Assembly (NCBI RefSeq): GCF_016458275.1
Contig: NZ_JAEMHM010000002.1
Coordinates: 188,001-252,000, forward strand
Direction: 5' to 3'
Origin: Geomesophilobacter sediminis
Lineage (GTDB): Bacteria > Desulfobacterota > Desulfuromonadia > Geobacterales > Geobacteraceae
Length of the DNA: 64,000 nt
Shown: one piece after another, positions 26,709 through 35,848 of the stretch
Position numbering within the stretch: the stretch's first letter is position 1
Layout: each line of letters starts with the position of its first letter
The notes under the pieces: model-generated
Told to the model about the DNA's origin: nothing
Database searches by the model: none
What the model saw: the letters and a program-made list of their open reading frames with translations, nothing else
Program-made: the position numbers and the translations under genes

Positions 26709-27530
26709 TTACTGCACCGGAGCGCTGTGGCACCTCTGGCAGTCGGTGTTGGGGAAGGCCACCTTGCCGTGGCAGACCCCGCAGTACTTGCCGTCGAAGA
26801 TCTCCACCATGGAGTACTTGGTCGCTCCCTTCTTCACCCCAACGAAGATGTCCGGATGGCAGAGCTCGCAGCCGCTCCAGACGGTGTGTTTCTTATGCGA
26901 GAAGATGATGTCCGGCATTCCCTCTACCTTGCTGGTGAGGGAGAAATCCTGCTGGGTCTTGAGCTTCGCCTTCTTCACCGAGACCCCTTCCAGGTAATCC
27001 GTAAGCTTTATCTTCCCCATCTCCTCGGCTTTCTCCCAATTGATCCCGTTGCCGAAGGTCTCCCGCGGCATTCCCTGGGCAAAATCGTAGAAGGCGTCTT
27101 CGCGCGCCTCGCTCCGGTCTACACGATGGCAGTTTACGCAGACCTTGTAATCCTCCCGGGTGTACTCCTTGGCGCAGGAGGCGAAGAGCTTGCCCTTGCC
27201 GAATTCGGACTGGCCGTTGTGGCAGGTGCCGCAGTAGTACCCCTTCATGTTGTCGGCGGCTTTGATCTTGGTGGAGCCGGCGGTCATGCCGAAGCCGATA
27301 TCGACGTGGCAGAGGCGGCAGGTGAAGTGCTTCCGGTGCACCCAGTGGTCGAAGACCGCAGGCGGCATCCCGGCATGTTCGGAGTAGTTGTTGAGGGTGA
27401 CGGTACCGAATTCGTAGGGGAGGGGCTTTTTCTTCTTCATACCCCCCTGCGCCCAGGCCATCCCCGCTCCCACCAGGAGTAACAACAGGACCAGATATGA
27501 TTTTTTCATGGCTCCTCCCTCTAACTGCAT
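26709..27530 (-). CDS. Six-haem c-type cytochrome (doubled three-haem c7-like), first gene of operon
   Basis: 273 residues with a signal peptide (SYLVLLLLLVGAGMAWAQ). Six haem-binding motifs: CRLCH, CGTCH, CVNCH, CELCH, CGVCH, CQRCH, again as two three-haem modules with distal His in DHWVHRKHFTC and FSHKKHTVWSGC. The central part (FAQGMPRETFGNGINWEKA) resembles the equivalent part of the cytochrome at 25458 (FAEGLPIAAFGNGIDWAKA), so the two are paralogues. GAGGGAGGAG precedes the ATG. I looked for a GEMM-type riboswitch upstream, as found before some Geobacter cytochromes, and did not see one. Confidence 0.93.
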   Translation of the reverse strand: MQLEGGAMKKSYLVLLLLLVGAGMAWAQGGMKKKKPLPYEFGTVTLNNYSEHAGMPPAVFDHWVHRKHFTCRLCHVDIGFGMTAGSTKIKAADNMKGYYCGTCHNGQSEFGKGKLFASCAKEYTREDYKVCVNCHRVDRSEAREDAFYDFAQGMPRETFGNGINWEKAEEMGKIKLTDYLEGVSVKKAKLKTQQDFSLTSKVEGMPDIIFSHKKHTVWSGCELCHPDIFVGVKKGATKYSMVEIFDGKYCGVCHGKVAFPNTDCQRCHSAPVQ

Positions 27531-27584
27531 AGCATTGAAAAAGAACGCGGAGGACGCAGGGGATCGCAGGATGAAACCAAGGCG

Positions 27585-27752
27585 CTACATAGCAAAAAAT
27601 GTCATTGTCTTGTGTGATAGCTGCTGTTCATCGCTGCGAGCCATCTGCGTCCTCTTCAGTCCAACAGCCGTTTCCACGCTGAAACGGCGACTCCCTTGCC
27701 ACGCCGGAGTGACAATGGGCACGGTAGCTTCAGCACTGTCAGCATTAATCAT
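27585..27752 (-). CDS. Possible short leader ORF upstream of the cytochromes
   Basis: 55 codons starting MINADSAEATVP, with AGGAGG seven bases before the ATG, read toward the cytochrome operon. The interior contains a palindrome (GCCGTTTC-AGCGTG-GAAACGGC) and a fragment of the repeated GAGGACGCAG sequence also seen at 27543 and near 30190. That makes a real protein doubtful. No family recognised. Confidence 0.2.
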   Translation of the reverse strand: MINADSAEATVPIVTPAWQGSRRFSVETAVGLKRTQMARSDEQQLSHKTMTFFAM

Positions 27753-28072
27753 GCCTAGCCTCCTGTTTTTGCAATGATTTCTCGGTGGTATGTAGAGCTG
27801 TTAACTCTTTTTAAGGGGTTAGCTTGCTTAGAAAAAAATTGCCGCTCTGGCACAGGAGCGTCCTATGACAGTGCATCCGGTTGATAATAGGTGAGGTGAC
27901 GACATCAGTGCGTGAAATAACCGACTCCTGACCCTGCGAAAATCGCACCTGCCATGATGGCCAAAACGCTTCGCCGAAGCCCGGTTTCCTTGACACTACA
28001 GCCCCCGATATGCTAGTAGTCAGAGCTTAATTTCATTCAGTTTGAGAAGCGTTACGACCTAGGAGGGACGAC
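27753..28072. other. Divergent intergenic region between cytochromes and PEBP gene
   Basis: No gene seen. On the plus strand TTGACA (27990-27995) with a weak -10 near 28011-28018 could drive the PEBP gene. On the minus strand a small hairpin (CGCTC ... GAGCG) followed by GCAATTTTTTT lies near 27830-27860 and could be a terminator or attenuator before the cytochrome operon. Confidence 0.3.
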
Positions 28073-28630
28073 ATGTTCAAGAAAACGAGCATCACCTTCG
28101 GCATTGTGCTTTTGGCATCCGTAACTGTTGCTCACGCCGCAGGGTTCAAGCTTTCCAGCCCCACCATCAAACCCAACTCAAAACTGACGTCCAAACAGGT
28201 GTTTAACGGCTTCGGCTGCTCGGGTGAGAACCTTTCTCCTGCGCTGGCCTGGAGCGGTGCCCCGAAAGGGACCAAGAGCTTTGCCGTTACTGTTTACGAT
28301 CCCGATGCGCCGACCGGTTCCGGCTGGTGGCACTGGGTGGTCTATAACATTCCCGCATCCGTGACGAGCCTTCCCGAAGCGGCCGGCGATGCCGCCGGAT
28401 CGAAGCTTCCCGAGGGAGCGGTCCAGGGGCGCACCGACTACGGTGCCCCGGGATTTGGCGGCGCCTGCCCCCCGAAGGGTGACAAGCCGCACCGCTATAT
28501 CTTCACGGTCTACGCGCTGAAAGTGGACAAGCTGGAACTGCCCAAAGAGGCGAGTCCCGCGATGATCGGGTTCATGCTCAAGTCCAATCAGCTCGGTTCA
28601 GCAAGCTTTACCGCCAAGTACGGCCGCTAG
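28073..28630 (+). CDS. YbhB/YbcL-family (PEBP-like) exported protein
   Basis: 185 residues with a signal peptide (GIVLLASVTVAHAAG). The PEBP core is clear: FNGFGCSGENLSPALAW near the start, VTVYDPDAPTGSGWWHWVV (the DPDAP ligand-site motif), and GACPPKGDKPHRYIFTVYAL. Bacterial members are small ligand-binding proteins of poorly known function, here periplasmic. AGGAGGG lies about seven bases before the ATG. It is the only gene before the trp cluster and is probably not part of that pathway. Confidence 0.9.
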   Translation: MFKKTSITFGIVLLASVTVAHAAGFKLSSPTIKPNSKLTSKQVFNGFGCSGENLSPALAWSGAPKGTKSFAVTVYDPDAPTGSGWWHWVVYNIPASVTSLPEAAGDAAGSKLPEGAVQGRTDYGAPGFGGACPPKGDKPHRYIFTVYALKVDKLELPKEASPAMIGFMLKSNQLGSASFTAKYGR

Positions 28631-28691
28631 GACCGCTACCGCCGGACAGGAGGTCTTCCGGCAGGGCGGATCGGCCGTTTCAGGGAGCCCC

Positions 28692-30167
28692 ATGTATTAT
28701 CCAGATTTCGCCACGTTCCAATCCCTCTGCAGCAACGGAAACCTGATCCCCGTCTACCGGGAAATCCTGGCCGACCTTGACACGCCGGTAGGCGCCTTCA
28801 AGAAGATCGACGACGGCCGCCATGGCTTTCTGCTGGAAAGTATCGAGGGGGGCGAAAAATGGGGGCGTTACACCTTCCTGGGCTCCTCACCCGCGGTGGT
28901 GATCCGCGGCAACAAGGATTTCGTCGAGATTATCGAAGGTGACGAGATCCGGCGCGTCGAAGTCAGCGACCCGCTGCAGTACATCCGCGAGTTCATGGAG
29001 CAGTACACGCCGGTCGAGGTCGCTGGTCTGCCGCGCTTTTTCGGCGGGGCGGTCGGTTACCTGGGCTACGACACGGTACGTTACTTCGAGCGGCTCCCCG
29101 ATACCAACCCCGGCCTGATCGGCGCCTTCGATGCCTACTTCATCATCACCGACACCATCGTCGTCTTTGACAGCCTGAGCCAGAAGATCAAGGTCGTCTC
29201 CAACGCCCACCTCGACGGCACCATCTCCCCGGAAGCAGCTTACGCAGAGGCACAACAGAAGATCGAGGGGCTGATTGCCCGTCTCAAGGCCCCGCTTCCG
29301 GCCGTTTCTTCGGCGCCGGCGCAGGGAAAAGTCTCCCTTTCTTCCAACGTGAAACGCGAAGAGTTCGAGGCCGCGGTGGTCCGGGCCAAGGAGTACGTCC
29401 GCGAAGGCGACATCATCCAGGTGGTCCTTTCCCAGCGGTTTTCCGGTGCTTTGACTGTCGATCCCTTCGACATCTACCGTGCCCTGCGCACCTTGAATCC
29501 GTCCCCGTACATGTTCTTCCTGCGGCTGGATGAAACGGTGGTCGTGGGCGCGTCCCCCGAAGTCATGGTGCGCAAGGAAGGGGACATGGTGGAACTGCGC
29601 CCGATTGCCGGGACCCGGCCTCGTGGTGCGACCCCGGCCCTGGACGAAACACTGGCGCGGGAGCTGCTCGCCGATCCGAAAGAGCGCGCCGAACACGTCA
29701 TGCTGATCGACCTGGGGAGAAACGACCTGGGGCGGGTCTGCCGCATCGGGAGCGTGAAGGTATCCGAGCTGATGGTGGTCGAGCGTTACTCCCATGTCAT
29801 GCATATCGTCTCCAACGTGCAGGGGCGGCTCGCCCCGGGCCAGGATTCTTTCGATGTCGTCCGCGCGACCTTCCCGGCCGGGACCCTTTCCGGCGCGCCG
29901 AAGGTTCGGGCCATGGAGATCATCGAAGAGCTCGAAGGTGCCCGCCGCGAGGTATACGGCGGCGCCGTTGGGTACTTCTCCTTCTCCGGCAACATGGACC
30001 TTGCCATCGCCATCCGGACCCTGGTGGTGAAAGACGGCAAGGTGCATCTGCAGGCCGGAGCCGGGATCGTGGCCGATTCCGACCCCGCCGCCGAGTACCA
30101 GGAGACGGTGAACAAGGCGATGGCCGTGGTCAAGGCGATCGAGATGGCGGAAAAAGGACTGGTCTGA
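28692..30167 (+). CDS. trpE: Anthranilate synthase component I
   Basis: 491 residues, normal for TrpE. It makes anthranilate from chorismate using ammonia from TrpG. The N-terminal part contains the LLES motif (HGFLLESIEGG) of the tryptophan feedback site. The C-terminal chorismate-binding domain has the conserved PIAGTRPRG, DLGRNDLGRV and FPAGTLSGAPKVRAMEII blocks. GGGAG lies a few bases before the ATG. A small hairpin (GCCGGACAGGAGGTCTTCCGGC) precedes the gene but has no T run and no leader peptide, so I see no classical attenuator. Confidence 0.97.
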   Translation: MYYPDFATFQSLCSNGNLIPVYREILADLDTPVGAFKKIDDGRHGFLLESIEGGEKWGRYTFLGSSPAVVIRGNKDFVEIIEGDEIRRVEVSDPLQYIREFMEQYTPVEVAGLPRFFGGAVGYLGYDTVRYFERLPDTNPGLIGAFDAYFIITDTIVVFDSLSQKIKVVSNAHLDGTISPEAAYAEAQQKIEGLIARLKAPLPAVSSAPAQGKVSLSSNVKREEFEAAVVRAKEYVREGDIIQVVLSQRFSGALTVDPFDIYRALRTLNPSPYMFFLRLDETVVVGASPEVMVRKEGDMVELRPIAGTRPRGATPALDETLARELLADPKERAEHVMLIDLGRNDLGRVCRIGSVKVSELMVVERYSHVMHIVSNVQGRLAPGQDSFDVVRATFPAGTLSGAPKVRAMEIIEELEGARREVYGGAVGYFSFSGNMDLAIAIRTLVVKDGKVHLQAGAGIVADSDPAAEYQETVNKAMAVVKAIEMAEKGLV

Positions 30168-30177
30168 GTTTTTGAAA

Positions 30178-30449
30178 GCCCACCGCAGAGGACGCGGAGG
30201 ACGCAGAGGAAAACCTTTTTCTTTGACGGCGATTCGGAGTCTGGCAACTGCTGCTATGAAACGCCGCCTTTGCCCTACCGTCCCCTCTCCCTCAAGGGTC
30301 GCGCGCGAAAGCGCGGTTTGCGACGGACAGGTGAGGATGGGGGGCTGAGCCCTCACCCCAACCCTCTCCCGGGGGGAGAGGGAGCTATAAGCAAGATCGA
30401 AAAGATAAAATGGCTTTCCTCTGCGTCCCTCAGCGACCTCTGCGGTGCG
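30178..30449. repeat. Nested repeats between trpE and trpG
   Basis: CACCGCAGAGGACGCGGAGG (from 30182) and the reversed form CCTCTGCGTCC ... GACCTCTGCGGTG (to 30448) form an inverted pair. Between them lies a second repeat type, GTCCCCTCTCCCTCAAGGG, GTGAGGATGGGG and CCCTCACCCCAACCCTCTCC, whose relatives occur at 31071, 34815, 35686 and 37549. No gene is seen in the 304-base gap. Confidence 0.75.
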
Positions 30450-30471
30450 CTTGACTTAATCGAGGTAATTC

Positions 30472-31053
30472 ATGCTGTTGATGATCGATAACTACGACTC
30501 CTTCACCTACAACATTGTCCAGTACCTGGGCGAATTGGGTGAGGACGTGCGGGTCTTCCGCAACGACCAGATTACGCTGGAGGAGATCGAGGCCTTGGCC
30601 CCGGACCGGATCGTCATCTCCCCGGGACCCTGCTCTCCGGAAGAGGCGGGGATCTCGGTTGCGGTGGTCAAACGTTTTGCCGGCCGGATTCCGCTTCTGG
30701 GCGTCTGCCTCGGGCACCAATCCATCGGATACGCCTATGGCGGCAACATCATCAAGAGTTCCACCTTGATGCACGGCAAGACCTCTCCCATCTACCACGA
30801 TGGAAGGGAGATCTTTGCCGGGCTCCCCAACCCGTTCTCCGCGACCCGTTACCATTCGCTCGTGGTGGAGCGCCCCACCTTCCCGGAAGAGCTCGAGATC
30901 ACCGCGTGGGTCGAGGAAGGGGAGGTCATGGGGCTGCGGCACAAGACCTTGCCGATCTGGGGGGTCCAGTTCCATCCGGAATCCATTCTCACCGAGGGTG
31001 GGATGGAACTCTTGAAGAACTTCCTGGACCTGTCCCGGAAATTCAAGGCCTAG
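30472..31053 (+). CDS. trpG: Anthranilate synthase component II (glutamine amidotransferase)
   Basis: 193 residues, a complete class I glutamine amidotransferase. [15 protein letters not shown] starts the domain, [15 protein letters not shown] holds the nucleophile Cys (about residue 82), and [14 protein letters not shown] holds the His and Glu of the triad. It supplies ammonia to TrpE. In many bacteria the same subunit also serves aminodeoxychorismate synthase; whether it does here cannot be seen. GAGG lies six bases before ATG 30472. Confidence 0.97.
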   Translation: MLLMIDNYDSFTYNIVQYLGELGEDVRVFRNDQITLEEIEALAPDRIVISPGPCSPEEAGISVAVVKRFAGRIPLLGVCLGHQSIGYAYGGNIIKSSTLMHGKTSPIYHDGREIFAGLPNPFSATRYHSLVVERPTFPEELEITAWVEEGEVMGLRHKTLPIWGVQFHPESILTEGGMELLKNFLDLSRKFKA

Positions 31054-31070
31054 GCGGCCAGTCAACCGGA

Positions 31071-31167
31071 AAAACCCCCTCCTGGAGGGAGATGGTGCCC
31101 GAAGGGCGGGTGAGGTTAGCTGACACCCGGCCCTCACCCCAACCCTCTCCCGAGGGGGAGGGGGAAT
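31071..31167. repeat. Repeat between trpG and trpD
   Basis: CCCCCTCCTGGAGGGAGATG, GGCGGGTGAGG and CCCTCACCCCAACCCTCTCC, CGAGGGGGAGGGGG. Same family as the inner repeat at 30279-30385. It forms hairpins but lacks a terminator T run. Confidence 0.7.
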
Positions 31168-31191
31168 TGGATTGATGCAGGAGGTGGCAGG

Positions 31192-32250
31192 ATGATTCGC
31201 AAGGCGATCGCCAAGGTGGTCGAGAGGGAAAATCTCAGCGAAGCCGAGATGATCGAGGTTATGGACCAGATCATGTCGGGGGGCGCGACGCCGGCCCAGG
31301 TCGCCTCGTTCATCACCGCCTTGCGCATGAAGGGGGAAACGGTCGAAGAGATCACCGGGGCGGCCCGTGTGATGCGGGACCGGGTGACACCGATCCGGGT
31401 CGGGAAGGTCCTGGACCTCGACCGCGATGACATCAACCTCGACCGTGAAACCATCCTTGATACCTGCGGCACCGGTGGTGGCTCCACCAACAGCTTCAAC
31501 ATCTCCACTACGGTCGCTTTCGTCATCTCCGCCTGCGGGGTGAAGGTTGCCAAGCACGGTAACCGCGCGGTCTCTTCATCCTGTGGCAGCGCCGACGTCC
31601 TGGAATCGCTCGGGGTCAACCTGGGCATCACGCCGGAAGGGGTGGAGCGCTGCGTGGACGAGATCGGCATCGGCTTTCTTTTCGCCCCGGCGCTGCACGG
31701 CGCCATGAAGCACGCCATCGGGCCGCGCCGCGAGATCGGCATCCGGACCATTTTCAATATCCTGGGCCCGCTTACCAATCCCGCCGGAGCCGACTGCCAA
31801 GTCCTCGGCGTCTACCGCGAAGACCTGGTGGAAAAGCTCGCCAACGTCCTGAAAAAACTCGGCTGCCGGCGCGGCTTCGTCGTCCACGGGCTGGATGGAA
31901 TGGACGAGATCACCCTGGCCGGGCAGACGAGGGTCGCCGAGGTGAGCCAGTCCGGCGTTGAGGTGAGCCTGATCGATCCCGAGCAATTCGGACTGCAGCG
32001 TTGCACTCCCGAGGAGTTGCGCGGTGGGGACGCCGCGGGGAACGCCGAGATCGTGAGGGGAGTACTCTGCGGTGAAAGCGGGCCCAAGCGTCGGGTGGTG
32101 CTGTTAAACGCCGCTTTCGGCCTGGTGGCGGCCGGCAAGGCGGCCGGGGTGATCGAGGGGGTCGCGGTCGCCGCCGATGCGATCGATTCCGGCCGCGCCC
32201 TCAGACAACTGGAGCAGTTGGTCAAGCTGACCAACGAGCTGAGTAATTAA
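31192..32250 (+). CDS. trpD: Anthranilate phosphoribosyltransferase
   Basis: 352 residues, the usual length. It joins anthranilate to PRPP. The PRPP loop reads [17 protein letters not shown], followed by [18 protein letters not shown] and the anthranilate-contact region [14 protein letters not shown]. The metal-binding MDEITLAG segment is present near residue 230. AGGAGG lies about seven bases before the ATG. It is separated from trpG and trpC by repeat-filled gaps. Confidence 0.97.
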   Translation: MIRKAIAKVVERENLSEAEMIEVMDQIMSGGATPAQVASFITALRMKGETVEEITGAARVMRDRVTPIRVGKVLDLDRDDINLDRETILDTCGTGGGSTNSFNISTTVAFVISACGVKVAKHGNRAVSSSCGSADVLESLGVNLGITPEGVERCVDEIGIGFLFAPALHGAMKHAIGPRREIGIRTIFNILGPLTNPAGADCQVLGVYREDLVEKLANVLKKLGCRRGFVVHGLDGMDEITLAGQTRVAEVSQSGVEVSLIDPEQFGLQRCTPEELRGGDAAGNAEIVRGVLCGESGPKRRVVLLNAAFGLVAAGKAAGVIEGVAVAADAIDSGRALRQLEQLVKLTNELSN

Positions 32251-32262
32251 GGCAGGGGTTTA

Positions 32263-32382
32263 AGTCCCCCTTTGAAGAAGGGGGATTTAGGGGGATTTGC
32301 CCCTGAGGTTCAGGCCTTAGAGAGTAAAACAGAGAACCTCAAAGGCAAATCCCCCCCCGCCCCCCCTTTGTCAAAGGGGGGG
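32263..32382. repeat. Long inverted repeat after trpD (GGCAAATCCCCC type)
   Basis: Left arm AGTCCCCCTTTGAAGAAGG, GGGATTTAGGGGGATTTGCC; right arm GGCAAATCCCCCCC, GCCCCCCCTTTGTCAAAGG. GGGGGATTTGCC and GGCAAATCCCCC pair across about 60 bases. A second copy lies at 34715-34929. Confidence 0.8.
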
Positions 32383-32425
32383 AGAAAAAGGACTTTGTGG
32401 CATTGAAGGAAAGGGGTGCCAACTG

Positions 32426-32454
32426 TCTGTGGGAGCGCCATTCCTGGCGCGAAT
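32426..32454. repeat. Half REP-like unit upstream of trpC
   Basis: CTGTGGGAGCGCCATTCCTG, GCGCGAA, identical to the left half of the elements at 16913 and 21953. The matching right half is missing. Confidence 0.8.
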
Positions 32455-32484
32455 CAAGTCCTCATACAAAGAAGGAAAATCCGG

Positions 32485-33285
32485 ATGACCGACATCCCTG
32501 ACGTACTTAAAAAGATCGTTGATTACAAGGCTGGGGAACTGGCGCGGATGAAGGCCGATTCCTCCCTTGCCGAAATTCAGGCACGCATCGCCGATCTGGA
32601 AGACCATCCGCGCGGTTTCATCTCTGCGATAGAGAACTCCTGCAATTCCGGCTGGACCGCCATCATCGCGGAGGTGAAAAAGGGCTCCCCATCCAAAGGG
32701 GTGATCCGCGAGGATTTCGACCCGCTGGAGATCGCCATGATCTACCAGAACACCGGGGCGACCTGCCTGTCGGTCCTCACCGATGAGCACTTCTTCCTCG
32801 GCCATCTCGGTTATCTGGCGCTGATCCGGGAGCAGGTGAGCCTGCCGCTTTTGCGCAAGGACTTCATTTTCGACCCGTACCAGATCTACCAGGCGCGTGC
32901 CGCCGGTGCTGACGCGATCCTCCTGATCGCCGCGATGCTCGACCTTTCCCGGCTCAAGGAGTTTTCTGCCCTGGCCCGGGATCTCGCGCTGGACGTCCTT
33001 TTGGAAGTCCACGATGAAAAGGAGTTGGAGAGCGCGCTGCAGACCGACTGCCGACTGATCGGGATCAACAACCGGAACCTGCGCACCTTCGAGGTCGACA
33101 TTGCCACCTCGGAGAGGCTGCGCGCCCTGATCCCCGTGGATCGGCTCGTGGTTGCGGAAAGTGGTATCACCCAACGGGAGGAAATCATTCGCCTTTCGGA
33201 GCAGGGGGTTAACGCCTTCCTGATCGGCGAATCCTTGATGCGCGAGGACGATATTGCCGCCAAGCTCGCGGAGTTGCTGGGATAG
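32485..33285 (+). CDS. trpC: Indole-3-glycerol phosphate synthase
   Basis: 266 residues from ATG 32485, with GAAGGAAAA upstream. It is a (beta/alpha)8 barrel that closes CdRP to indole-3-glycerol phosphate. AEVKKGSPSKGVI holds the catalytic Lys at the end of strand 1, LSVLTDEHFF strand 2, LLRKDFIFDPYQIYQARAAG strands 3-4 with the second Lys, LEVHDEKEL the catalytic Glu, GINNRNLRTFEV, VAESGI and FLIGESLM the phosphate site. It lies 45 bases upstream of the trpB-type gene. Confidence 0.97.
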   Translation: MTDIPDVLKKIVDYKAGELARMKADSSLAEIQARIADLEDHPRGFISAIENSCNSGWTAIIAEVKKGSPSKGVIREDFDPLEIAMIYQNTGATCLSVLTDEHFFLGHLGYLALIREQVSLPLLRKDFIFDPYQIYQARAAGADAILLIAAMLDLSRLKEFSALARDLALDVLLEVHDEKELESALQTDCRLIGINNRNLRTFEVDIATSERLRALIPVDRLVVAESGITQREEIIRLSEQGVNAFLIGESLMREDDIAAKLAELLG

Positions 33286-33330
33286 TTTGTTAACCGGTTA
33301 GCCGGATTCTCTACGCTACAAGGAGTCGTC

Positions 33331-34686
33331 ATGAACACTAAGATAGTGCTGGACGAAGCGCAGATCCCGAAGCAGTGGTACAACATCATCCCTGACATGC
33401 CGGGGCCCTTGGCGCCGGTCGTCAACCCGCAGACCCTGCAGCCGGTGACCCCCGACGACATGCTTCCCATCTTCCCCATGTCGCTCATTGAGCAGGAAAT
33501 GTCGCCGCAGCGCTGGATCGACATTCCGGACGAGGTCCGGGAAATCTACCGCCTGTGGAGACCGGCGCCGCTTTACCGCGCCCGCCGGCTGGAGCAGGCG
33601 CTCGGGACTCCGGCGAAGATCTACTACAAGTACGAAGGGGTTTCCCCGGCCGGCTCGCACAAGCCGAACACCGCGATCCCCCAGGCTTATTACAACAAGC
33701 AGGCCGGCATCCGCCGCCTGGCTACCGAAACCGGCGCCGGGCAGTGGGGGAGCTCCCTGGCGCTGGCCTGCTCCATGTTCGGCCTGGAGTGCACCATCTA
33801 CATGGTGAAGGTCTCCTGCACCCAGAAGCCGTATCGGAAAAGCATGATGCAGCTTTGGGGCGGCACCGTGATCCCGTCCCCCTCCGAGTTCACCAATGCG
33901 GGACGGACGATCCTCGCTCACGATCCCGATAACCTCGGGAGCCTTGGCATTGCCATCTCCGAGGCGGTGGAGGATGCGGCGACCCACGACGACACCAACT
34001 ACGCGCTGGGGAGCGTGCTGAACCACGTCTGCCTGCACCAGACCGTCATCGGCCTGGAGGCGAAAGAGCAGCTTGCCATCGCCGGCGACTATCCCGACGT
34101 GGTCATTGCCTGCTGCGGCGGCGGTTCCAACTTCGCCGGCCTGAGCTTCCCGTTCATCGCCGACCGCGCCGCCGGCAAACAGGTCCGCTGCATCGCGGTC
34201 GAGCCCGCTTCCTGTCCGACCCTGACCAAGGGGGTCTACGCCTTCGATTACGGCGACACCGCCAAGCTCGCCCCGATCGCGATGATGTACACCTTGGGGC
34301 ACGACTTCATGCCGCCGGGAATCCATGCCGGTGGGCTCCGCTACCACGGGGATTCGCCGCTGGTCTCCCAGCTCTACAACGCCGGGGTCATCGAGGCGAA
34401 GGCATACAAGCAGAACGCCTGCTTCGAAGGCGCCATCCTCTTTGCCCGCAGCGAAGGGATCGTTCCCGCGCCGGAGTCGTCCCACGCGCTGCGTTGCGCC
34501 ATCGACGAGGCGGTCCTGGCCAAGGAAGAGGGGAAGGAAAAGACCATCCTGTTCGGGCTTTCCGGCCACGGGCAGCTCGACATGGGGGCCTACGACGCCT
34601 ACCTTTCCGGTTCGCTCGAAGATTACGAGTACCCGGAGGCGAAGATCAAGGAAGCCCTCGAACGCCTGCCGAAGGTGCAGCTGTAA
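33331..34686 (+). CDS. trpB: TrpB2-type tryptophan synthase beta-like enzyme
   Basis: 451 residues, longer than classical TrpB (about 400). The PLP-lysine motif is [26 protein letters not shown] is typical of the TrpB2 group. The PLP phosphate loop reads [10 protein letters not shown], and [20 protein letters not shown] carries the catalytic-Glu region of the family. TrpB2 enzymes make tryptophan from serine and indole and usually act without a TrpA partner. No trpA is found in the window, so a separate trpBA pair may exist elsewhere, or TrpB2 salvages indole. AAGGAG lies before the ATG. Confidence 0.93.
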   Translation: MNTKIVLDEAQIPKQWYNIIPDMPGPLAPVVNPQTLQPVTPDDMLPIFPMSLIEQEMSPQRWIDIPDEVREIYRLWRPAPLYRARRLEQALGTPAKIYYKYEGVSPAGSHKPNTAIPQAYYNKQAGIRRLATETGAGQWGSSLALACSMFGLECTIYMVKVSCTQKPYRKSMMQLWGGTVIPSPSEFTNAGRTILAHDPDNLGSLGIAISEAVEDAATHDDTNYALGSVLNHVCLHQTVIGLEAKEQLAIAGDYPDVVIACCGGGSNFAGLSFPFIADRAAGKQVRCIAVEPASCPTLTKGVYAFDYGDTAKLAPIAMMYTLGHDFMPPGIHAGGLRYHGDSPLVSQLYNAGVIEAKAYKQNACFEGAILFARSEGIVPAPESSHALRCAIDEAVLAKEEGKEKTILFGLSGHGQLDMGAYDAYLSGSLEDYEYPEAKIKEALERLPKVQL

Positions 34687-34714
34687 AGGATTACGGTTTT
34701 AAAAGAAGGATCTT

Positions 34715-34929
34715 AAGTCCCCCTTTAACAAAGGGGGACCTAGGGGGATTTGCTTCTGAGCCGCCCGCGTCAGGGTGTGACGTCTTGTCTAAAGAGAAAG
34801 TTGCCCCAATTAACCCCATCCTCACCCTGTCCCTCTTCTTGAAGGAGAGGGGGCAGGGTGGCAACTTACTCAGCAGGTTTAATATCTCAAAGGCAAATCC
34901 CCCCGGCCCCCCTTTGTCAAAGGGAGGAG
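34715..34929. repeat. Second copy of the GGCAAATCCCCC inverted repeat with a nested repeat
   Basis: Left arm AGTCCCCCTTTAACAAAGG, GGGACCTAGGGGGATTTGC; right arm GGCAAATCCCCCCGG, CCCCCCTTTGTCAAAGGGAGG. Inside the loop lies the other repeat type, CCCCATCCTCACCCTGTCCC and GAAGGAGAGGGGGCAGGGTG, so one repeat has inserted into or between the arms of the other. The 34687-34974 gap holds no gene. Confidence 0.8.
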
Positions 34930-34974
34930 CTTCAAGGAAGACAGGCCGCGTGGGGGCTCGCGGAGTATACAACG

Positions 34975-35586
34975 ATGACAAGGGTAAAGATCTGCGGTAT
35001 AACCAGTGCCTGCGATGCCCGATTGGCGGTTGAGGCCGGTGCCGACGCCATCGGGTTGATTTTTTTCGAGAAATCCCCCCGCAACGTGGACCTCGAACAG
35101 GCCGCGCGGATCGTGGCGGAACTCCCTCCATTCATCCAGACGGTCGGCCTTTTCGTCAATGCTCCCCTGGATTTTGTCAATGAAACGGCGGATCGGGTGG
35201 GATTGGACCTCGTCCAGTTGCACGGTGAGGAGACGCCGGAGTTCTGTGCCGCCGTGCGCCGCAGGGTGATGAAGGCCTTCCGGGTCAAGGGAGCCGAAAG
35301 CCTGGTGCCGATGCCGTCCTACCGGGTGGCCGGCTACGTGCTGGATGCCTATTCCCCCAATGCCCATGGTGGGACCGGCGAGAGATTCGATTGGGATCTG
35401 GCCGTTCAGGCCAAAAACTACGGGCCGATCGTGCTGGCGGGAGGACTCACCCCGGAGAACGTGGCCGATGCCGTGGCCCAGGTTGTGCCCTACGGCGTGG
35501 ACGTTTCCAGCGGCGTCGAGCTCAGTCCGGGGAAAAAAGATCCGGAAAAGGTGAGGCAGTTTATCCTGCGAGCGAAAGGTTTGTAA
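34975..35586 (+). CDS. trpF: Phosphoribosylanthranilate isomerase
   Basis: 203 residues from ATG 34975. I chose it because VKICGI, the conserved first strand, follows four residues later and GGAG lies nine bases upstream; longer readings run into the repeat. Barrel landmarks: GADAIGLIFFEKSPRNV, TVGLFVN, LVQLHGEETPEFC, LDAYSPNAHGGTGERFDW, LAGGLTPENVADAV and GVDVSSGVELSPGKKDPEKV. It catalyses the Amadori step between TrpD and TrpC. Confidence 0.95.
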   Translation: MTRVKICGITSACDARLAVEAGADAIGLIFFEKSPRNVDLEQAARIVAELPPFIQTVGLFVNAPLDFVNETADRVGLDLVQLHGEETPEFCAAVRRRVMKAFRVKGAESLVPMPSYRVAGYVLDAYSPNAHGGTGERFDWDLAVQAKNYGPIVLAGGLTPENVADAVAQVVPYGVDVSSGVELSPGKKDPEKVRQFILRAKGL

Positions 35587-35685
35587 CCAATCCTCCCCCG
35601 ACCGTCGCAAGCCGCGCTGCCGTGCGACCGGACAGGGGTACCGACCCAGGAAGGATCATGCTTAACTCTTTGGATTCCCTTTTTC

Positions 35686-35758
35686 CTGCGTCCCTTCTCC
35701 TTCAAGGTGTCGCGCGCGAAAGCGCGAGCTTGCGACGGACAGGGTGAGGATGGGGTTT
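35686..35758. repeat. Repeat between trpF and serA
   Basis: CGTCCCTTCTCCTTCAAGG, GTCGCGCGCGAAAGCGCGAG, CTTGCGACGGACAGGGTGAGG, ATGGGG. Almost the same text as 30279-30345. It contains a strong hairpin, CGCGCGAAAGCGCG. Confidence 0.75.
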
Positions 35759-35848
35759 ATCGCGAGTCATAAGTATAGATTTGTTGAAGTATCTATGATG
35801 TAGAACCCAGAAGTTGAAGTTAAGTCACAAAAAAGAAAAGGAGTGAAA

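Noticed and set aside
27531-28072. GEMM-type (cyclic dinucleotide) riboswitch before the cytochromes
   Set aside because: CACGCAC occurs on the minus strand, but the remaining conserved blocks (GCAAACC, GCAAAGCC) are missing.
28631-28691. Tryptophan attenuator or T-box before trpE
   Set aside because: There is a small hairpin but no T run, no Trp-rich leader peptide and no T-box sequence in the 61-base gap.
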